Counted from the stretch's first letter, positions 52,971 through 61,568 are shown. The stretch: DNA of 64,000 nucleotides from UBA8752 sp002172485 (GCA_042089915.1 JBELJZ010000013.1:3712-67711); one strand, 5' to 3'. Numbers and translations are program-made. Notes: generated by a model from the sequence alone, not told the origin.

Positions 52971-54623
52971 ATGACCAGCACGTTCTCGGCGCTTGACACC
53001 GCCATCTTCATCGGCTATGCCGTCCTCATCCTCGGCGTCGGCCTCTGGGTGTCCCGAGACAAGAAGGGCCACCAGAAAAACGCCGAGGATTACTTCCTCG
53101 CCAGCAAGTCGCTTCCCTGGTGGGCGGTGGGCGCCTCCCTCATTGCGGCCAACATTTCCGCCGAGCAGTTCATCGGCATGTCCGGCTCCGGCTTCAAGAT
53201 CGGCCTGGCCATCGCCTCCTACGAGTGGATGGCGGCGTTGACCCTGATCCTCGTTGGCAAGTACTTCCTGCCCATCTTCATCGAGAAGGGACTCTACACG
53301 ATTCCCGAGTTCGTTGAAAAGCGCTACTCGACTGAGCTCAAGACAATTTTGGCGGTCTTCTGGATCTCGCTTTACGTCTTTGTCAACCTCGCCTCTGTGC
53401 TGTACCTCGGCTCGCTCGCGCTGGAGACCATCATGGGCATCCCGATGGTGTATGGGGTGCTCGGTCTGGCGGCCTTCGCGGCGGCCTATTCGCTGTACGG
53501 CGGGCTGTCGGCTGTGTCTTGGACGGACGTGATCCAGGTGGTTTTCCTGGTTTTGGGCGGCCTCGTCACGACCTACCTCGCGCTGGATGCGGTGTCCGGT
53601 GGAGGTGGCATGTGGGCGGGCTTTCGCATGATCTACGAGGCGGCGCCCGACAAATTCGCCATGATCCTCGACAAGGGGCATCCGGAGTACATGAACCTGC
53701 CTGGCATCGGCGTCCTCGTCGGCGGCATGTGGGTGGCCAATGTTTACTACTGGGGCTTCAACCAGTACATCATCCAGCGGACGCTGGCTGCCAAATCGCT
53801 CAAGGAAAGCCAGCGCGGCATCCTCTTTGCCGCCGGCCTGAAGCTCATCCTGCCTTTGATCGTCGTCATTCCCGGCATCGCCGCTTACGTCATGACGCAG
53901 GACGCAGGCGTCATGGCGGGCCTCGGGGAGGCTGCGGCCAACAAGCCGCCCACAGGTACCAACCCCGATTACGCCTACCCGTGGCTGCTGCAGTTCCTGC
54001 CGACGGGCCTCAAGGGCCTCGCCTTCGCGGCGCTCGCAGCGGCCATCGTGTCTTCGCTCGCATCCATGCTCAACAGTACATCGACCATCTTCACGATGGA
54101 CATTTTCAAGGCGCACATCCAGCCGCAGGCGGATGACCGCGCCACGGTGCGGATGGGCCGGATTTCGGCTGCCGTCGCCCTGGCCATCGCCTGTATCATG
54201 GCGCCTTTGCTCGGCGGCATCGACCAGGCCTTCCAATTCATCCAGGAGTACACGGGTGTGGTCAGTCCGGGCATCCTCGCAGTGTTCCTCCTCGGCCTGT
54301 TTTGGAAGAAGACGACCAACCGCGGCGCCATTGTTGGGGCGCTGGCGTCCATTCCGATCGCGATGTACTTCAAGGTCGCGCCCAAGGGGTGGTCGGAGAG
54401 CGCGCTGTTTGTGGACTTGCCGTTCCTGGATCAGATGGGCCTGACGTCGCTGCTGACCATGCTTGTCATCGCGGTGGTGAGCCGCGCCGAAGGCAAGGGT
54501 GCCGACGACCCGAAGGGCATCACGATTTCGAAGCGCACGTTTGCCACTGAGCCGATGTACAATGTCGGCGCGTTCGCCGTGCTCACTGTCCTCGCGTTCC
54601 TATACGCCTTCTTCTGGGGGTGA
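52971..54623 (+). CDS. sodium/sugar symporter, vSGLT-like (SSS family)
   Basis: A 550-residue, 14-helix sodium:solute symporter. The sequence closely follows Vibrio vSGLT by memory: AANISAEQFIGMSGSG in helix 1, IASYEWMAALTLI in helix 2, WVANVYYWGFNQYIIQRTLA around the inner gate, AALAAAIVSSLASMLNST in helix 8 (the sodium-site serines) and QEYTGVVSPGILAVFLLGLFWKK. These cover the sugar and sodium contacts of vSGLT, so a monosaccharide such as galactose or glucose is the likely cargo. No sugar-catabolic genes adjoin it. It is divergent from the barrel receptor and convergent with the DUF1853 gene. Confidence 0.92.
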   Translation: MTSTFSALDTAIFIGYAVLILGVGLWVSRDKKGHQKNAEDYFLASKSLPWWAVGASLIAANISAEQFIGMSGSGFKIGLAIASYEWMAALTLILVGKYFLPIFIEKGLYTIPEFVEKRYSTELKTILAVFWISLYVFVNLASVLYLGSLALETIMGIPMVYGVLGLAAFAAAYSLYGGLSAVSWTDVIQVVFLVLGGLVTTYLALDAVSGGGGMWAGFRMIYEAAPDKFAMILDKGHPEYMNLPGIGVLVGGMWVANVYYWGFNQYIIQRTLAAKSLKESQRGILFAAGLKLILPLIVVIPGIAAYVMTQDAGVMAGLGEAAANKPPTGTNPDYAYPWLLQFLPTGLKGLAFAALAAAIVSSLASMLNSTSTIFTMDIFKAHIQPQADDRATVRMGRISAAVALAIACIMAPLLGGIDQAFQFIQEYTGVVSPGILAVFLLGLFWKKTTNRGAIVGALASIPIAMYFKVAPKGWSESALFVDLPFLDQMGLTSLLTMLVIAVVSRAEGKGADDPKGITISKRTFATEPMYNVGAFAVLTVLAFLYAFFWG

Positions 54624-54644
54624 GTCCGAGGCCAACCGGTGCGG

Positions 54645-55619
54645 TCAGCGCCGGATGTCCGGCCAGTCGGGGTGGACGACAAAGCCGCGGGAGAGCTCTT
54701 CCCAGCCGCCGTCGCCCTCGATGACGACCGCGCACATGAGGGCGCGCCGCGTGCGCCGGAAGTGGTCCCCGAGCATCGTGTCCAGCTGGCTCCAATGGAG
54801 GGGCGGATCCCCGGCGACGGGGTGGAATCGCCCGAGCCAGCGCCCTTTGGGGAGCGGCAGGATGCGGACGTGGTCGCTGCCCATGACCTCGAAGGCTTCG
54901 TCGGGCCGGCACCACCATCCAGCGTTGTAGCCGGGGTGCGCCCACCGGGGCGCTTTGTGCCGGTGCAGCCGGCTGTGGTGATGGAAAAACCACCCTTTCA
55001 TGAGGAGGGCCGGTTCCGGAGTGGAGATTCGGTGCTCAGCGAGGTAGGCCTTGGCAGGGGGCAATGTGCATGCCGCCAACTGGTCCACCAGCTTGTCCAT
55101 TTTGGTGCGCAGCGTGTCGTGACGGCCTGAGGGTCCAATCCAATTCTCCCACCCCGATCCGTCCTCCGCGGCGAGGTAGAATTTGCTGGCCACTTCCATG
55201 TGCAACGTGCGCCCGCGGCGCAGGTCGTCGACCAGAAAGTCCAGCTCTCCAATGGTCTGTCGGTCTTGATGGAGTTGGACACCGTGTGCGCGCAACCGGA
55301 AGTGGGGGGAGGCGTCGAGCCAGGTGGCAATGAGGGCCTCAAAATGCTTTCCCAGCAATTGGTTCTGGGCGTCCAACGTGGTGGGAGGCAAGGGGGACTT
55401 CCCCATGACGAGCTGTGCAGCCCAATCATCAAAGAGCGGCAGGTCGGCTTCCATGGCGTCGGCGAACCATGTGTCGTCCAGCACTTGGTACCCGAGGTCG
55501 GGATGGCGCGCCATCAACGGGGCGGACCCAACGGCCCACCGGAGCCGCATGAGCGCCGCCAGGGCATCGGGTTGGTTGGCCAAAGGGCCACGCCATCGTT
55601 CGAGCCAAGGGTCTTGCAC
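54645..55619 (-). CDS. DUF1853 family protein
   Basis: A 324-residue soluble protein of the DUF1853 family. The block GELDFLVDDLRRGRTLHMEVASKFYL (residues 124-149; GELD and EVASK are the key parts) resembles the core of PD-(D/E)xK nuclease-like folds, with Asp127, Glu142 and Lys146 as candidate active-site residues. FEALIATWLDASPHFRL and KGWFFHHHSRLHRH are other conserved-looking segments. No nuclease activity is known for the family to my knowledge. The start codon at 55619 is GTG. It is divergent from the 82-residue gene, with overlapping promoter space of about 30 bases. Confidence 0.78.
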   Translation of the reverse strand: MQDPWLERWRGPLANQPDALAALMRLRWAVGSAPLMARHPDLGYQVLDDTWFADAMEADLPLFDDWAAQLVMGKSPLPPTTLDAQNQLLGKHFEALIATWLDASPHFRLRAHGVQLHQDRQTIGELDFLVDDLRRGRTLHMEVASKFYLAAEDGSGWENWIGPSGRHDTLRTKMDKLVDQLAACTLPPAKAYLAEHRISTPEPALLMKGWFFHHHSRLHRHKAPRWAHPGYNAGWWCRPDEAFEVMGSDHVRILPLPKGRWLGRFHPVAGDPPLHWSQLDTMLGDHFRRTRRALMCAVVIEGDGGWEELSRGFVVHPDWPDIRR

Positions 55620-55631
55620 GTTGCGAAATTC

Positions 55632-55639
55632 TACCTTCG
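55632..55639 (+). promoter_or_regulatory. -7 box upstream of the 82-residue gene
   Basis: TACCTTCG, identical to the box before purL, lies 12 bases before the ATG at 55652 and 12 bases from the divergent DUF1853 start. Confidence 0.45.
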
Positions 55640-55651
55640 CGGTCGAATCCC

Positions 55652-55900
55652 ATGCGGACTGTTGCCCAAATCCCCCACCGCGCCATGCGGATCATCGTTC
55701 AGGAATGGAACGAGAAGTACCACCTCCAGTACGTCTGGGGCCCGCTCGAGCAGACCTATCGGCTTCCCGTGGAGGGCAGCGGAGGGCTGGAGGCGGTGAA
55801 GGCATTCGGGGAGCGCCTCATCCCTGAGGTCCAGAAGGTGTTCCTTCAAATGAAGGAGGCCCGGGCGACCGCGTTGAACCCCGATTCCGCTGCCGAATGA
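55652..55900 (+). CDS. small hypothetical protein
   Basis: An 82-residue soluble protein, MRTVAQIPHRAMRIIVQEWN onward, with an amphipathic N-terminal part (KYHLQYVWGPLEQTYRLP) and a helical C-terminus. I do not assign a family. A promoter-like box precedes it and it overlaps the DUF4924 gene by four bases (ATGA), so it is probably a real, translated gene cotranscribed with it. Confidence 0.72.
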   Translation: MRTVAQIPHRAMRIIVQEWNEKYHLQYVWGPLEQTYRLPVEGSGGLEAVKAFGERLIPEVQKVFLQMKEARATALNPDSAAE

Positions 55901-56430
55901 GCCAGACGACCGCCGCCCAGAAGCGCGACCAGCATGTGGTCGAATACCTGCTCTACGAATGGCAGATGGAGGACCTCGTTCGCGCGGTGGAATTCGATCT
56001 GGGCGCCTTGCGCCTGCACCTGTCGTCCGCTTACGAGGGCGACCGCCTCGATGCAGAGTTGACGTGGTTTGCCGACCTGATGCGGGACCTCAAACGCGAA
56101 AAGAAGCTCGGGTCGGGCCACCGGATGGCGCTGGATGAGCTCATGGTCGAATTGACCTATCTGCACCGGACCCTGCTCGACGTCCTGCAGGACAAGGCAT
56201 ACAAGGAGGTCGTGGATGCAGCGCAGCCCCACCTCGCGGCCATGGAGGCCCGGGGTGAGGCTGGAAAGTCGGAGGTGGAATCGATGCTGATTGCCCTGTA
56301 TGGATGGCTTGTGCTGCGGATGTCCGGCAAATCGGTCACGCCGGGGACGCAAGAGTCGCTGGACTTGATCCGAGATTGGGCCAACCTCCTGGCGGCCAAG
56401 TACATCCAGATGCGCGCTGGCGCACTTTGA
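55897..56430 (+). CDS. DUF4924 family protein
   Basis: A 177-residue all-helical protein of the Bacteroidota DUF4924 family, recognised by the N-terminal VVEYLLYEWQMEDLVRAVEFDL. No signal peptide or membrane helix; function unknown. It overlaps the upstream small gene by four bases and ends four bases before the stop of the convergent 148-residue gene. Confidence 0.8.
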   Translation: MSQTTAAQKRDQHVVEYLLYEWQMEDLVRAVEFDLGALRLHLSSAYEGDRLDAELTWFADLMRDLKREKKLGSGHRMALDELMVELTYLHRTLLDVLQDKAYKEVVDAAQPHLAAMEARGEAGKSEVESMLIALYGWLVLRMSGKSVTPGTQESLDLIRDWANLLAAKYIQMRAGAL

Positions 56431-56434
56431 GTGC

Positions 56435-56881
56435 TCAGCTGGCGCGCTTGCGGCGGCCTTTGCTGAGGCTGTCCTGCAGGCGGCGTTCGGCACGTGCGCG
56501 CTTGGGGTGGGTCATGCATTGCACCCGTTCAGCCAAGCGAAGTGTGTGGACGAACCGGGCAAAGGCATCCACCCATGTGCCCTGATCGGTGTTTTCTGGA
56601 ATCCAACGAACAGAGCGCCCGGTGTCGAGCAGGTTGGACAGCATGGCTGGGTCAGGCTTTGGATGCACGAGGAAGACGGAGCGCGAGTCCAGGATGGCCT
56701 GTTCGACGTTGGCCGTGATCAAAATTTCTGTGGGCGCCCCCTCCAGGCCGGACCAGACTTCTTCGAGTTGGACGTGGAGGGCGGGCAGGACGGAGTCGAG
56801 TCCTTCGAACAATTCCGGCAACGCAGCCAGGGCATTCGGAAGGATCTCAATGCGGAAAGTGGGTGAAGTCAACACCATCAT
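56435..56881 (-). CDS. hypothetical protein
   Basis: A 148-residue soluble protein, MMVLTSPTFRIEILPNALAA onward, with a mixed alpha/beta first part and a strongly basic C-terminal tail (HPKRARAERRLQDSLSKGRR) that could contact nucleic acid. No family recognised. Two adjacent ATGs (56881, 56878) are possible starts. It is divergent from the adenylating-enzyme gene; the gap of 134 bases holds a palindrome at 56945-56957. Confidence 0.6.
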   Translation of the reverse strand: MMVLTSPTFRIEILPNALAALPELFEGLDSVLPALHVQLEEVWSGLEGAPTEILITANVEQAILDSRSVFLVHPKPDPAMLSNLLDTGRSVRWIPENTDQGTWVDAFARFVHTLRLAERVQCMTHPKRARAERRLQDSLSKGRRKRAS

Positions 56882-56944
56882 GTTGTCCCTTACGGGCGGA
56901 ATTCGAAAAGGTTTCGCGACCTGAATGGGGGTGCGGCTGCTCGA

Positions 56945-56957
56945 TTCACGTTGTGAA
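56945..56957. promoter_or_regulatory. palindrome TTCAC-GTT-GTGAA upstream of the signalling operon
   Basis: TTCACGTTGTGAA is a perfect 5+5 inverted repeat with a three-base spacer. It overlaps a second dyad, GTTGT-N7-ACAAC (56950-56966). It lies 58 bases before the ATG of the adenylating-enzyme gene, in the divergent gap, and is a candidate operator. Confidence 0.4.
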
Positions 56958-57015
56958 GTGAACAACGGTGTTCGGGCGGTGTCGGGAGCCGGTATGTGGA
57001 CAAGAAATTCAAGGG

Positions 57016-58092
57016 ATGGCTTTGTCCGCTTTCCAGACGCAGCGATTTGTGCTTTCCAATGCTCAGGATTTGGCGGCTTGGCGTGCGTTTGCGGCCAAAG
57101 AGGATGCGTCGTTGGACGCGTCACGGATGTCCGGGCAGTGGCACGAGTGGATGCGGTGTGAGGACCCGGCGAGGGAGAAGGCCCTGACCGAGGCAGAGGT
57201 GGAGGCCGCGTTTGAGGCCCGTCAGGCGGCCACCGAGACGGGTCGATACGGGACGGTGGTCTGGTATTCTTGGCGGAAACAGGCCTTGCTGCTCCTGGAG
57301 GAGGCGGAATTCGTGGCCGTTCGCACCAACCGCAACCAACTGAAAATTCGCGCGGAAGAACAAGCGCAGCTCGCAGGCAAGGCCGTGGGCATTGTCGGAT
57401 TGTCCGTCGGTCGGAGCATGGCCCTCGCATTGGCCATGGAGCGCATCGTGGGCACACTGCATATCGCCGATGACGACACCATCGAGTTGTCCAACCTGAA
57501 TCGGATGTCGTGTAGCCTGTTCGAATTGGGGACGGAGAAGTGGTGTTCGACCGCCCGCGCCATTGCGGAGGTGGATCCCTACATCGAGGTGAAGGTCTGG
57601 CCCCGCGGTTTCCGGGCTGAGGACATGGCCGATTTCATGGACGAGGTCGATTTGATTGTCGATGCATGTGATGCCCCGGCCGCCAAGGCCCTCCTCAGAT
57701 TGGGTGCCCGTGACCGGCGCTTGCCATTGCTCATGGAGACCAACGATCGGGGCCTCATCGACGTGGAGCGATACGACTTCGAGGACACCCGCGACTTCTT
57801 GCACGGCCGTGTGACCGCGGAACAACTCACCGAACTCGCGCAGGGTGGCACCTGGACCCGCGAATGGCTCGATGCCTTCGTGGATTTGTCCACCATCAGC
57901 CCGCGCGCCATGGACAGCCTCGCCGAAGTTGGAACAACCTTGGCGGGATGGCCCCAATTGCACAGCGACGTGGCCCTGGGTGCCGGGGCCGCCGCCGCCA
58001 TCATTCGCCGCATTCTCCTCGGAGAGGCTGTGGCAGACCAACGCATCCGAATCGACTTGCATGAGCAGCTCTCTGTCACACATCCCGCGTGA
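57016..58092 (+). CDS. E1/ThiF-like adenylating enzyme
   Basis: A 358-residue protein with a ThiF/MoeB/HesA-type adenylation domain (about 120-345) after a helical N-terminal part. Seen: the nucleotide loop GIVGLSVGRS (125-134), ADDDTIELSNLNR (151-163) with the acidic residues and the Arg of this family, Lys175 in GTEKW, and DACDAP (216-221). The zinc CxxC pairs of MoeB/ThiF are absent and only four Cys occur, so thioester formation is uncertain. It resembles the ThiF half of Rv1355c-like proteins, without their nitroreductase half. First gene of a five-gene run, overlapping the next by 32 bases. Confidence 0.82.
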   Translation: MALSAFQTQRFVLSNAQDLAAWRAFAAKEDASLDASRMSGQWHEWMRCEDPAREKALTEAEVEAAFEARQAATETGRYGTVVWYSWRKQALLLLEEAEFVAVRTNRNQLKIRAEEQAQLAGKAVGIVGLSVGRSMALALAMERIVGTLHIADDDTIELSNLNRMSCSLFELGTEKWCSTARAIAEVDPYIEVKVWPRGFRAEDMADFMDEVDLIVDACDAPAAKALLRLGARDRRLPLLMETNDRGLIDVERYDFEDTRDFLHGRVTAEQLTELAQGGTWTREWLDAFVDLSTISPRAMDSLAEVGTTLAGWPQLHSDVALGAGAAAAIIRRILLGEAVADQRIRIDLHEQLSVTHPA

Positions 58093-58807
58093 GTGCGTGG
58101 AGGTCGCCCGCGGTCTGCGGGAAGTGACGCTCCACGTCTTTCGCTCTTCGGACGATCCCCATTTGTCCGCCCGGTTTTCGGAAGGTCACCAAGCGATGTT
58201 GCGCGCCGCGGGCATCCACAAGCTCACTTCATTCAATTCCGATTGGATGGGGGATCCGAATACGGTGCTGTTCCTGCTCAAGTGTGAGGATGACCAGACC
58301 CTGCTCAGCGGCATGCGTTTGCAGCGCCGAACCACAGCGGGCAGCCTGCCTTTGGAACGCGCCATTGCAGCGCGCCACCCTGAGGTCACGGCCTACCTCG
58401 ATGAGCGACAGGCGGAAGGGTGCGGCGAGTTTTGTGCCTTGTGGAGCCGGCGGGAAACTGCAGTGGCGGGGGTCGGCATGATGCCGATGTCGTGCGTGGG
58501 CCTGGGTTTGATGCCCCAGTTGGACATCCGCCATGGCTTTGCCTTCATGGGCACCAACATGCGTCCGATCCAGCGGGAGTTGGGCTTCACCATTTTGGAC
58601 GACCTCGGTGAGGAGGGGCAGTTCGATTATCCGGCACCGCCCATCCGTTCGGAAATCGGCCATTTCTGCCATCCGGAAAGCCTCGAGAATGCCGCGGAGG
58701 ATGTGGGTCAAATGGCCCGCCGGGCCGCTGAGGAACCCAGCCATGTTCACCCGGTGGACGGCCGGTTCCACCGCATCGCCTACCGCGTCGAGAATCACCT
58801 CGCATGA
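58061..58807 (+). CDS. GNAT-fold N-acyltransferase-like protein (LuxI/FeeM-like pattern)
   Basis: A 248-residue soluble protein. The order of motifs (GMRLQRR at 84-90, SLPLERAI at 95-102, GEFCALWSRRE at 122-132, then helices and MPQLDIRHGFAFMGTNM) parallels acyl-homoserine-lactone synthases (ARLLP, then E-L-S-R) and FeeM N-acyl amino acid synthases. The assignment rests on pattern, not close identity; a plain GNAT acetyltransferase is possible. It sits between the E1-like enzyme and a sensor kinase, overlapping them by 32 and 4 bases, so coupled translation and related function are likely. Confidence 0.6.
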   Translation: MSSSLSHIPRECVEVARGLREVTLHVFRSSDDPHLSARFSEGHQAMLRAAGIHKLTSFNSDWMGDPNTVLFLLKCEDDQTLLSGMRLQRRTTAGSLPLERAIAARHPEVTAYLDERQAEGCGEFCALWSRRETAVAGVGMMPMSCVGLGLMPQLDIRHGFAFMGTNMRPIQRELGFTILDDLGEEGQFDYPAPPIRSEIGHFCHPESLENAAEDVGQMARRAAEEPSHVHPVDGRFHRIAYRVENHLA

Positions 58808-60981
58808 GTCCAGGACGCCCGCCATATGGTCGGGTGCGCGGGCAAATCTTGCTCTGGATCACCTTCGCTGCCGGCTTGGTCGGGTGCATGGATCCTGCCG
58901 TCAGAACGGTGGACGCCTTGCAGTTGGACGTTCTTCGGGACCCAGGTGGACAGTGGGCTGCGGAAGATGTGGTGTTCCATTTGGATAAACTGGAGTCCTT
59001 GGACACGGAGCGCCCCAACCTCGGGTCCACCCACGACGCATTCTGGGTTCGGGTCAAAGGTTGGCAAGGCGCTCCGCGGCAAGCCCGAATTACGCTGGAG
59101 AATGCCACGCTCGACAGCATTGAAGCGGTCATCCTCGACGGTGGGCGTGTGTTGGGAAAGCAGCGTTCCGGGGCAGCCTATGGACGGCGGGAAGGATTGA
59201 TTCCGTCGTTCAACCTGCCGTTGAATGAGCAGCATGCGCTGTGGTTCCGGGTGCGCAGCACCAAGCCGCTGGTGCTGCCATTTTCCTTGACGAGGCTGGA
59301 TGAGGTCAATCGGGTCAGAGAGCAGCGGGACTTGGCTGCGGCCCTGTATACCGGCATCGTGATTGCCATTTTGGTGTACAACATCTTCCTCGCTTTCAGC
59401 ACAGGGCAGTCCGCCTATTTCAGTTACACCTTGGTGGTGGTGACCGTGGGGCTTGTCCAGTGGGGGTTCAATGGGTACGACCGGCTGCTTTGGGGCCACA
59501 TTCCTTGGATGGCGCGCAATGGGCTGACCGTCAGTGGTGCAGCGTCCGGGCTGGCTGCTTTGGTGTTTGCGCGCGACTTCCTGGAGGTCCGCCGGTACAC
59601 GCCGAAGTGGAACCGGTTGATTCAGGTCTTGCTGGGCGTTTACGGATTGGCCTTGGCCGCAGCCGTGGTGGGACGGCCCATTCTCGCATACAACCTCGTC
59701 AATCTGGGGGCTTTGTCCGCGCCGGCGATGCTGATCATGTCGTTGGTGAGTTGGCGGCGGGGCAACTCGACGGCCCTGTGGTTCTTCGTCGCGTGGGGCA
59801 TCTTCATCGCGGCGGTGACGGCACAGGCCCTGCGGGATTTCGGCGTGTTGCCCAACACCTCCACGACGGCGTTGTTCTTGCCGTTGGGCACGGTGTTCCA
59901 AATGCTGCTGCTCAGCTTCGCGCTCGGCGACCGGATCAATTTGCTGAAGCGTTCGAGCGACATGGCCAACGCGAAGGCCCTCGCGGCTTCGCTGGAGAAT
60001 GAGCGCATTGTCAAGGAGCAGAATGCCGAACTGGAAGAGCGTGTGCGCCGCCGGACGGAAGACCTCGCTTCTGCGAATTCGGACTTGTCCAAGACGCTGG
60101 AAGAACTGCAGGGGGCGCAAGATCAATTGATCCAAACGGAAAAGCTGGCGTCGCTCGGTCAGATGACGGCGGGCATCGCCCACGAGCTCAACAACCCCAT
60201 CAATTACGTGCAGAGCAATGCGACCTCGCTGCGTCGCGACCTCGAGGAGTTGATCGAGATCGTCGACGCTTTTTCCGATGCGTCGGCAGCGGTGGCGGAA
60301 GGGGCACAAGGCGCGGCGAAGCTGGCGGAATCCGCGCGGGACAAGGCCCGTCAATACGACCTCGACTTCCTCAAACAGGAAAGTCAGGAGCTCATTCGGG
60401 GCATCCTCGAAGGGGCGGAGCGCACCTCCCGCATTGTCGGTGGGTTGCGGGTGTTCGGACGAATGGACGGCGACCAGTTGGTGGAGGCCTCCCTTGCCGA
60501 TTTGCTTGAGGCCAGCATCACCGTATTGGGCAACCGGGCGCGCAGTCGGGCGCGCATTGTGACCGAATTCGCAGACGAGGTTCCGCCCCTGTATTGTCAG
60601 AGCGGTCGTCTGAGCCAGGTGTTTATGAACATCATCGTCAACGGGGTTCAGGCCACGGAAAGCCGATGGGAAGAAGTCGAGCAGCGTGAAGTCCGGATCG
60701 AATTGGACCGCGTGACCGATGCCGATGGTGCGGACAAGGCCGTGGTGGTGCGCATTCAGGACAATGGCACCGGCATGGACGAGACCAGCCGCCAACGCAT
60801 TTTTGACCCCTTCTACACCACCAAGGAGGTGGGCAAGGGGACGGGACTGGGCCTGAGCATTGTCAAGGGCATCCTCGACGACCACCACGCCGAAGTGATG
60901 GTGGACAGTGCCATTGGAACGGGCACCACGTTCGCCCTCACCTTCCCCCTCGACACCCGACCTGAACCGGAATCTCCATGA
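58804..60981 (+). CDS. 7TMR-DISM-type sensor histidine kinase
   Basis: A 725-residue hybrid of an N-terminal export/anchor segment, an extracytoplasmic 7TMR-DISMED2-like beta domain (about 40-165, with FWVRVKGW and LWFRVRS), seven membrane helices (about 175-380), a coiled coil (385-445) and a kinase core. His460 in GIAHELNNPINYVQSN is the phosphoacceptor; the ATPase has an N-box FMNIIVNGVQA, DNGTGM and GTGLGLSIVKGIL. DISM receptors bind small extracellular ligands, often carbohydrate-like or lipid-like. ATGA overlaps join it to the acyltransferase-like gene and to the first response regulator. Confidence 0.93.
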   Translation: MSPGRPPYGRVRGQILLWITFAAGLVGCMDPAVRTVDALQLDVLRDPGGQWAAEDVVFHLDKLESLDTERPNLGSTHDAFWVRVKGWQGAPRQARITLENATLDSIEAVILDGGRVLGKQRSGAAYGRREGLIPSFNLPLNEQHALWFRVRSTKPLVLPFSLTRLDEVNRVREQRDLAAALYTGIVIAILVYNIFLAFSTGQSAYFSYTLVVVTVGLVQWGFNGYDRLLWGHIPWMARNGLTVSGAASGLAALVFARDFLEVRRYTPKWNRLIQVLLGVYGLALAAAVVGRPILAYNLVNLGALSAPAMLIMSLVSWRRGNSTALWFFVAWGIFIAAVTAQALRDFGVLPNTSTTALFLPLGTVFQMLLLSFALGDRINLLKRSSDMANAKALAASLENERIVKEQNAELEERVRRRTEDLASANSDLSKTLEELQGAQDQLIQTEKLASLGQMTAGIAHELNNPINYVQSNATSLRRDLEELIEIVDAFSDASAAVAEGAQGAAKLAESARDKARQYDLDFLKQESQELIRGILEGAERTSRIVGGLRVFGRMDGDQLVEASLADLLEASITVLGNRARSRARIVTEFADEVPPLYCQSGRLSQVFMNIIVNGVQATESRWEEVEQREVRIELDRVTDADGADKAVVVRIQDNGTGMDETSRQRIFDPFYTTKEVGKGTGLGLSIVKGILDDHHAEVMVDSAIGTGTTFALTFPLDTRPEPESP

Positions 60982-61568
60982 GCGACGACATCATCCGCGT
61001 GCTGTACCTCGATGACGAGGAGCCCAACCTGTTCTCCTTCAAGGCTGCATTTCGCCGCGATTTCGAGGTGCACACCTGTGACGAACCGCACAAGGCCGTC
61101 CGCATGTTGGACGACCACGAATTCCATGTGGTGCTCAGCGACCAACGCATGCCGCGCATCAGTGGCGTGGAGTTCTTCGAGTTGATCATGCCGGACCATC
61201 CCGATGTGTCGCGTGTGCTCGTCACAGGATACGCCGATACCGATGCGGTGGTAGACGCCATCAACAAGGGGCAGGTTTATCGCTTCGTGTCGAAGCCCTG
61301 GAATGAGGAAGAGTTGCGGGGTGTCATTCGGTCCGCATATGCGCTCAATCGGTCTCGGGTCAACAGTGCCCAGCAGGGCCACCAGGTTCTCGGGGCACTG
61401 GACGGCTTCGCCGCGGAGACGGAACGATTGGCAGCATTGGCGCGCTCTGGAGGAGAGGGCGTGGCGGCCTCTGTCGCATCGGATTTGGCCACTTTGGAAT
61501 CCAACATCCGCGCTGAACGGGAACGCTTCGACCTCTGGTTGCAAGAGAACCAGCGCCCGCAGGGCTGA
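60978..61568 (+). CDS. response regulator with C-terminal helical extension
   Basis: A 196-residue protein: receiver domain (1-125) with acidic pocket YLDDEE, phosphoacceptor Asp55 in VVLSDQRMP, the Thr in VLVTGYAD and Lys in FVSKPW; the pattern is of the RpfG/HD-GYP-associated type. The 70-residue C-terminal part is helical and Glu/Arg-rich with no HD-GYP or DNA-binding motif. It overlaps the kinase gene by four bases and is its likely partner. Confidence 0.9.
   Translation: MSDDIIRVLYLDDEEPNLFSFKAAFRRDFEVHTCDEPHKAVRMLDDHEFHVVLSDQRMPRISGVEFFELIMPDHPDVSRVLVTGYADTDAVVDAINKGQVYRFVSKPWNEEELRGVIRSAYALNRSRVNSAQQGHQVLGALDGFAAETERLAALARSGGEGVAASVASDLATLESNIRAERERFDLWLQENQRPQG

Noticed and set aside
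56507..56866. 119-codon plus-strand frame opposite the 148-residue hypothetical gene
   Set aside because: The minus-strand reading has a more protein-like composition and abuts the convergent DUF4924 gene neatly; the plus-strand frame has no such context.
57016..58807. frameshifted Rv1355c-like ThiF-nitroreductase fusion
   Set aside because: The gene after the ThiF part does not look like a nitroreductase in any frame; it has its own start and overlaps cleanly, so two intact genes are the better reading.
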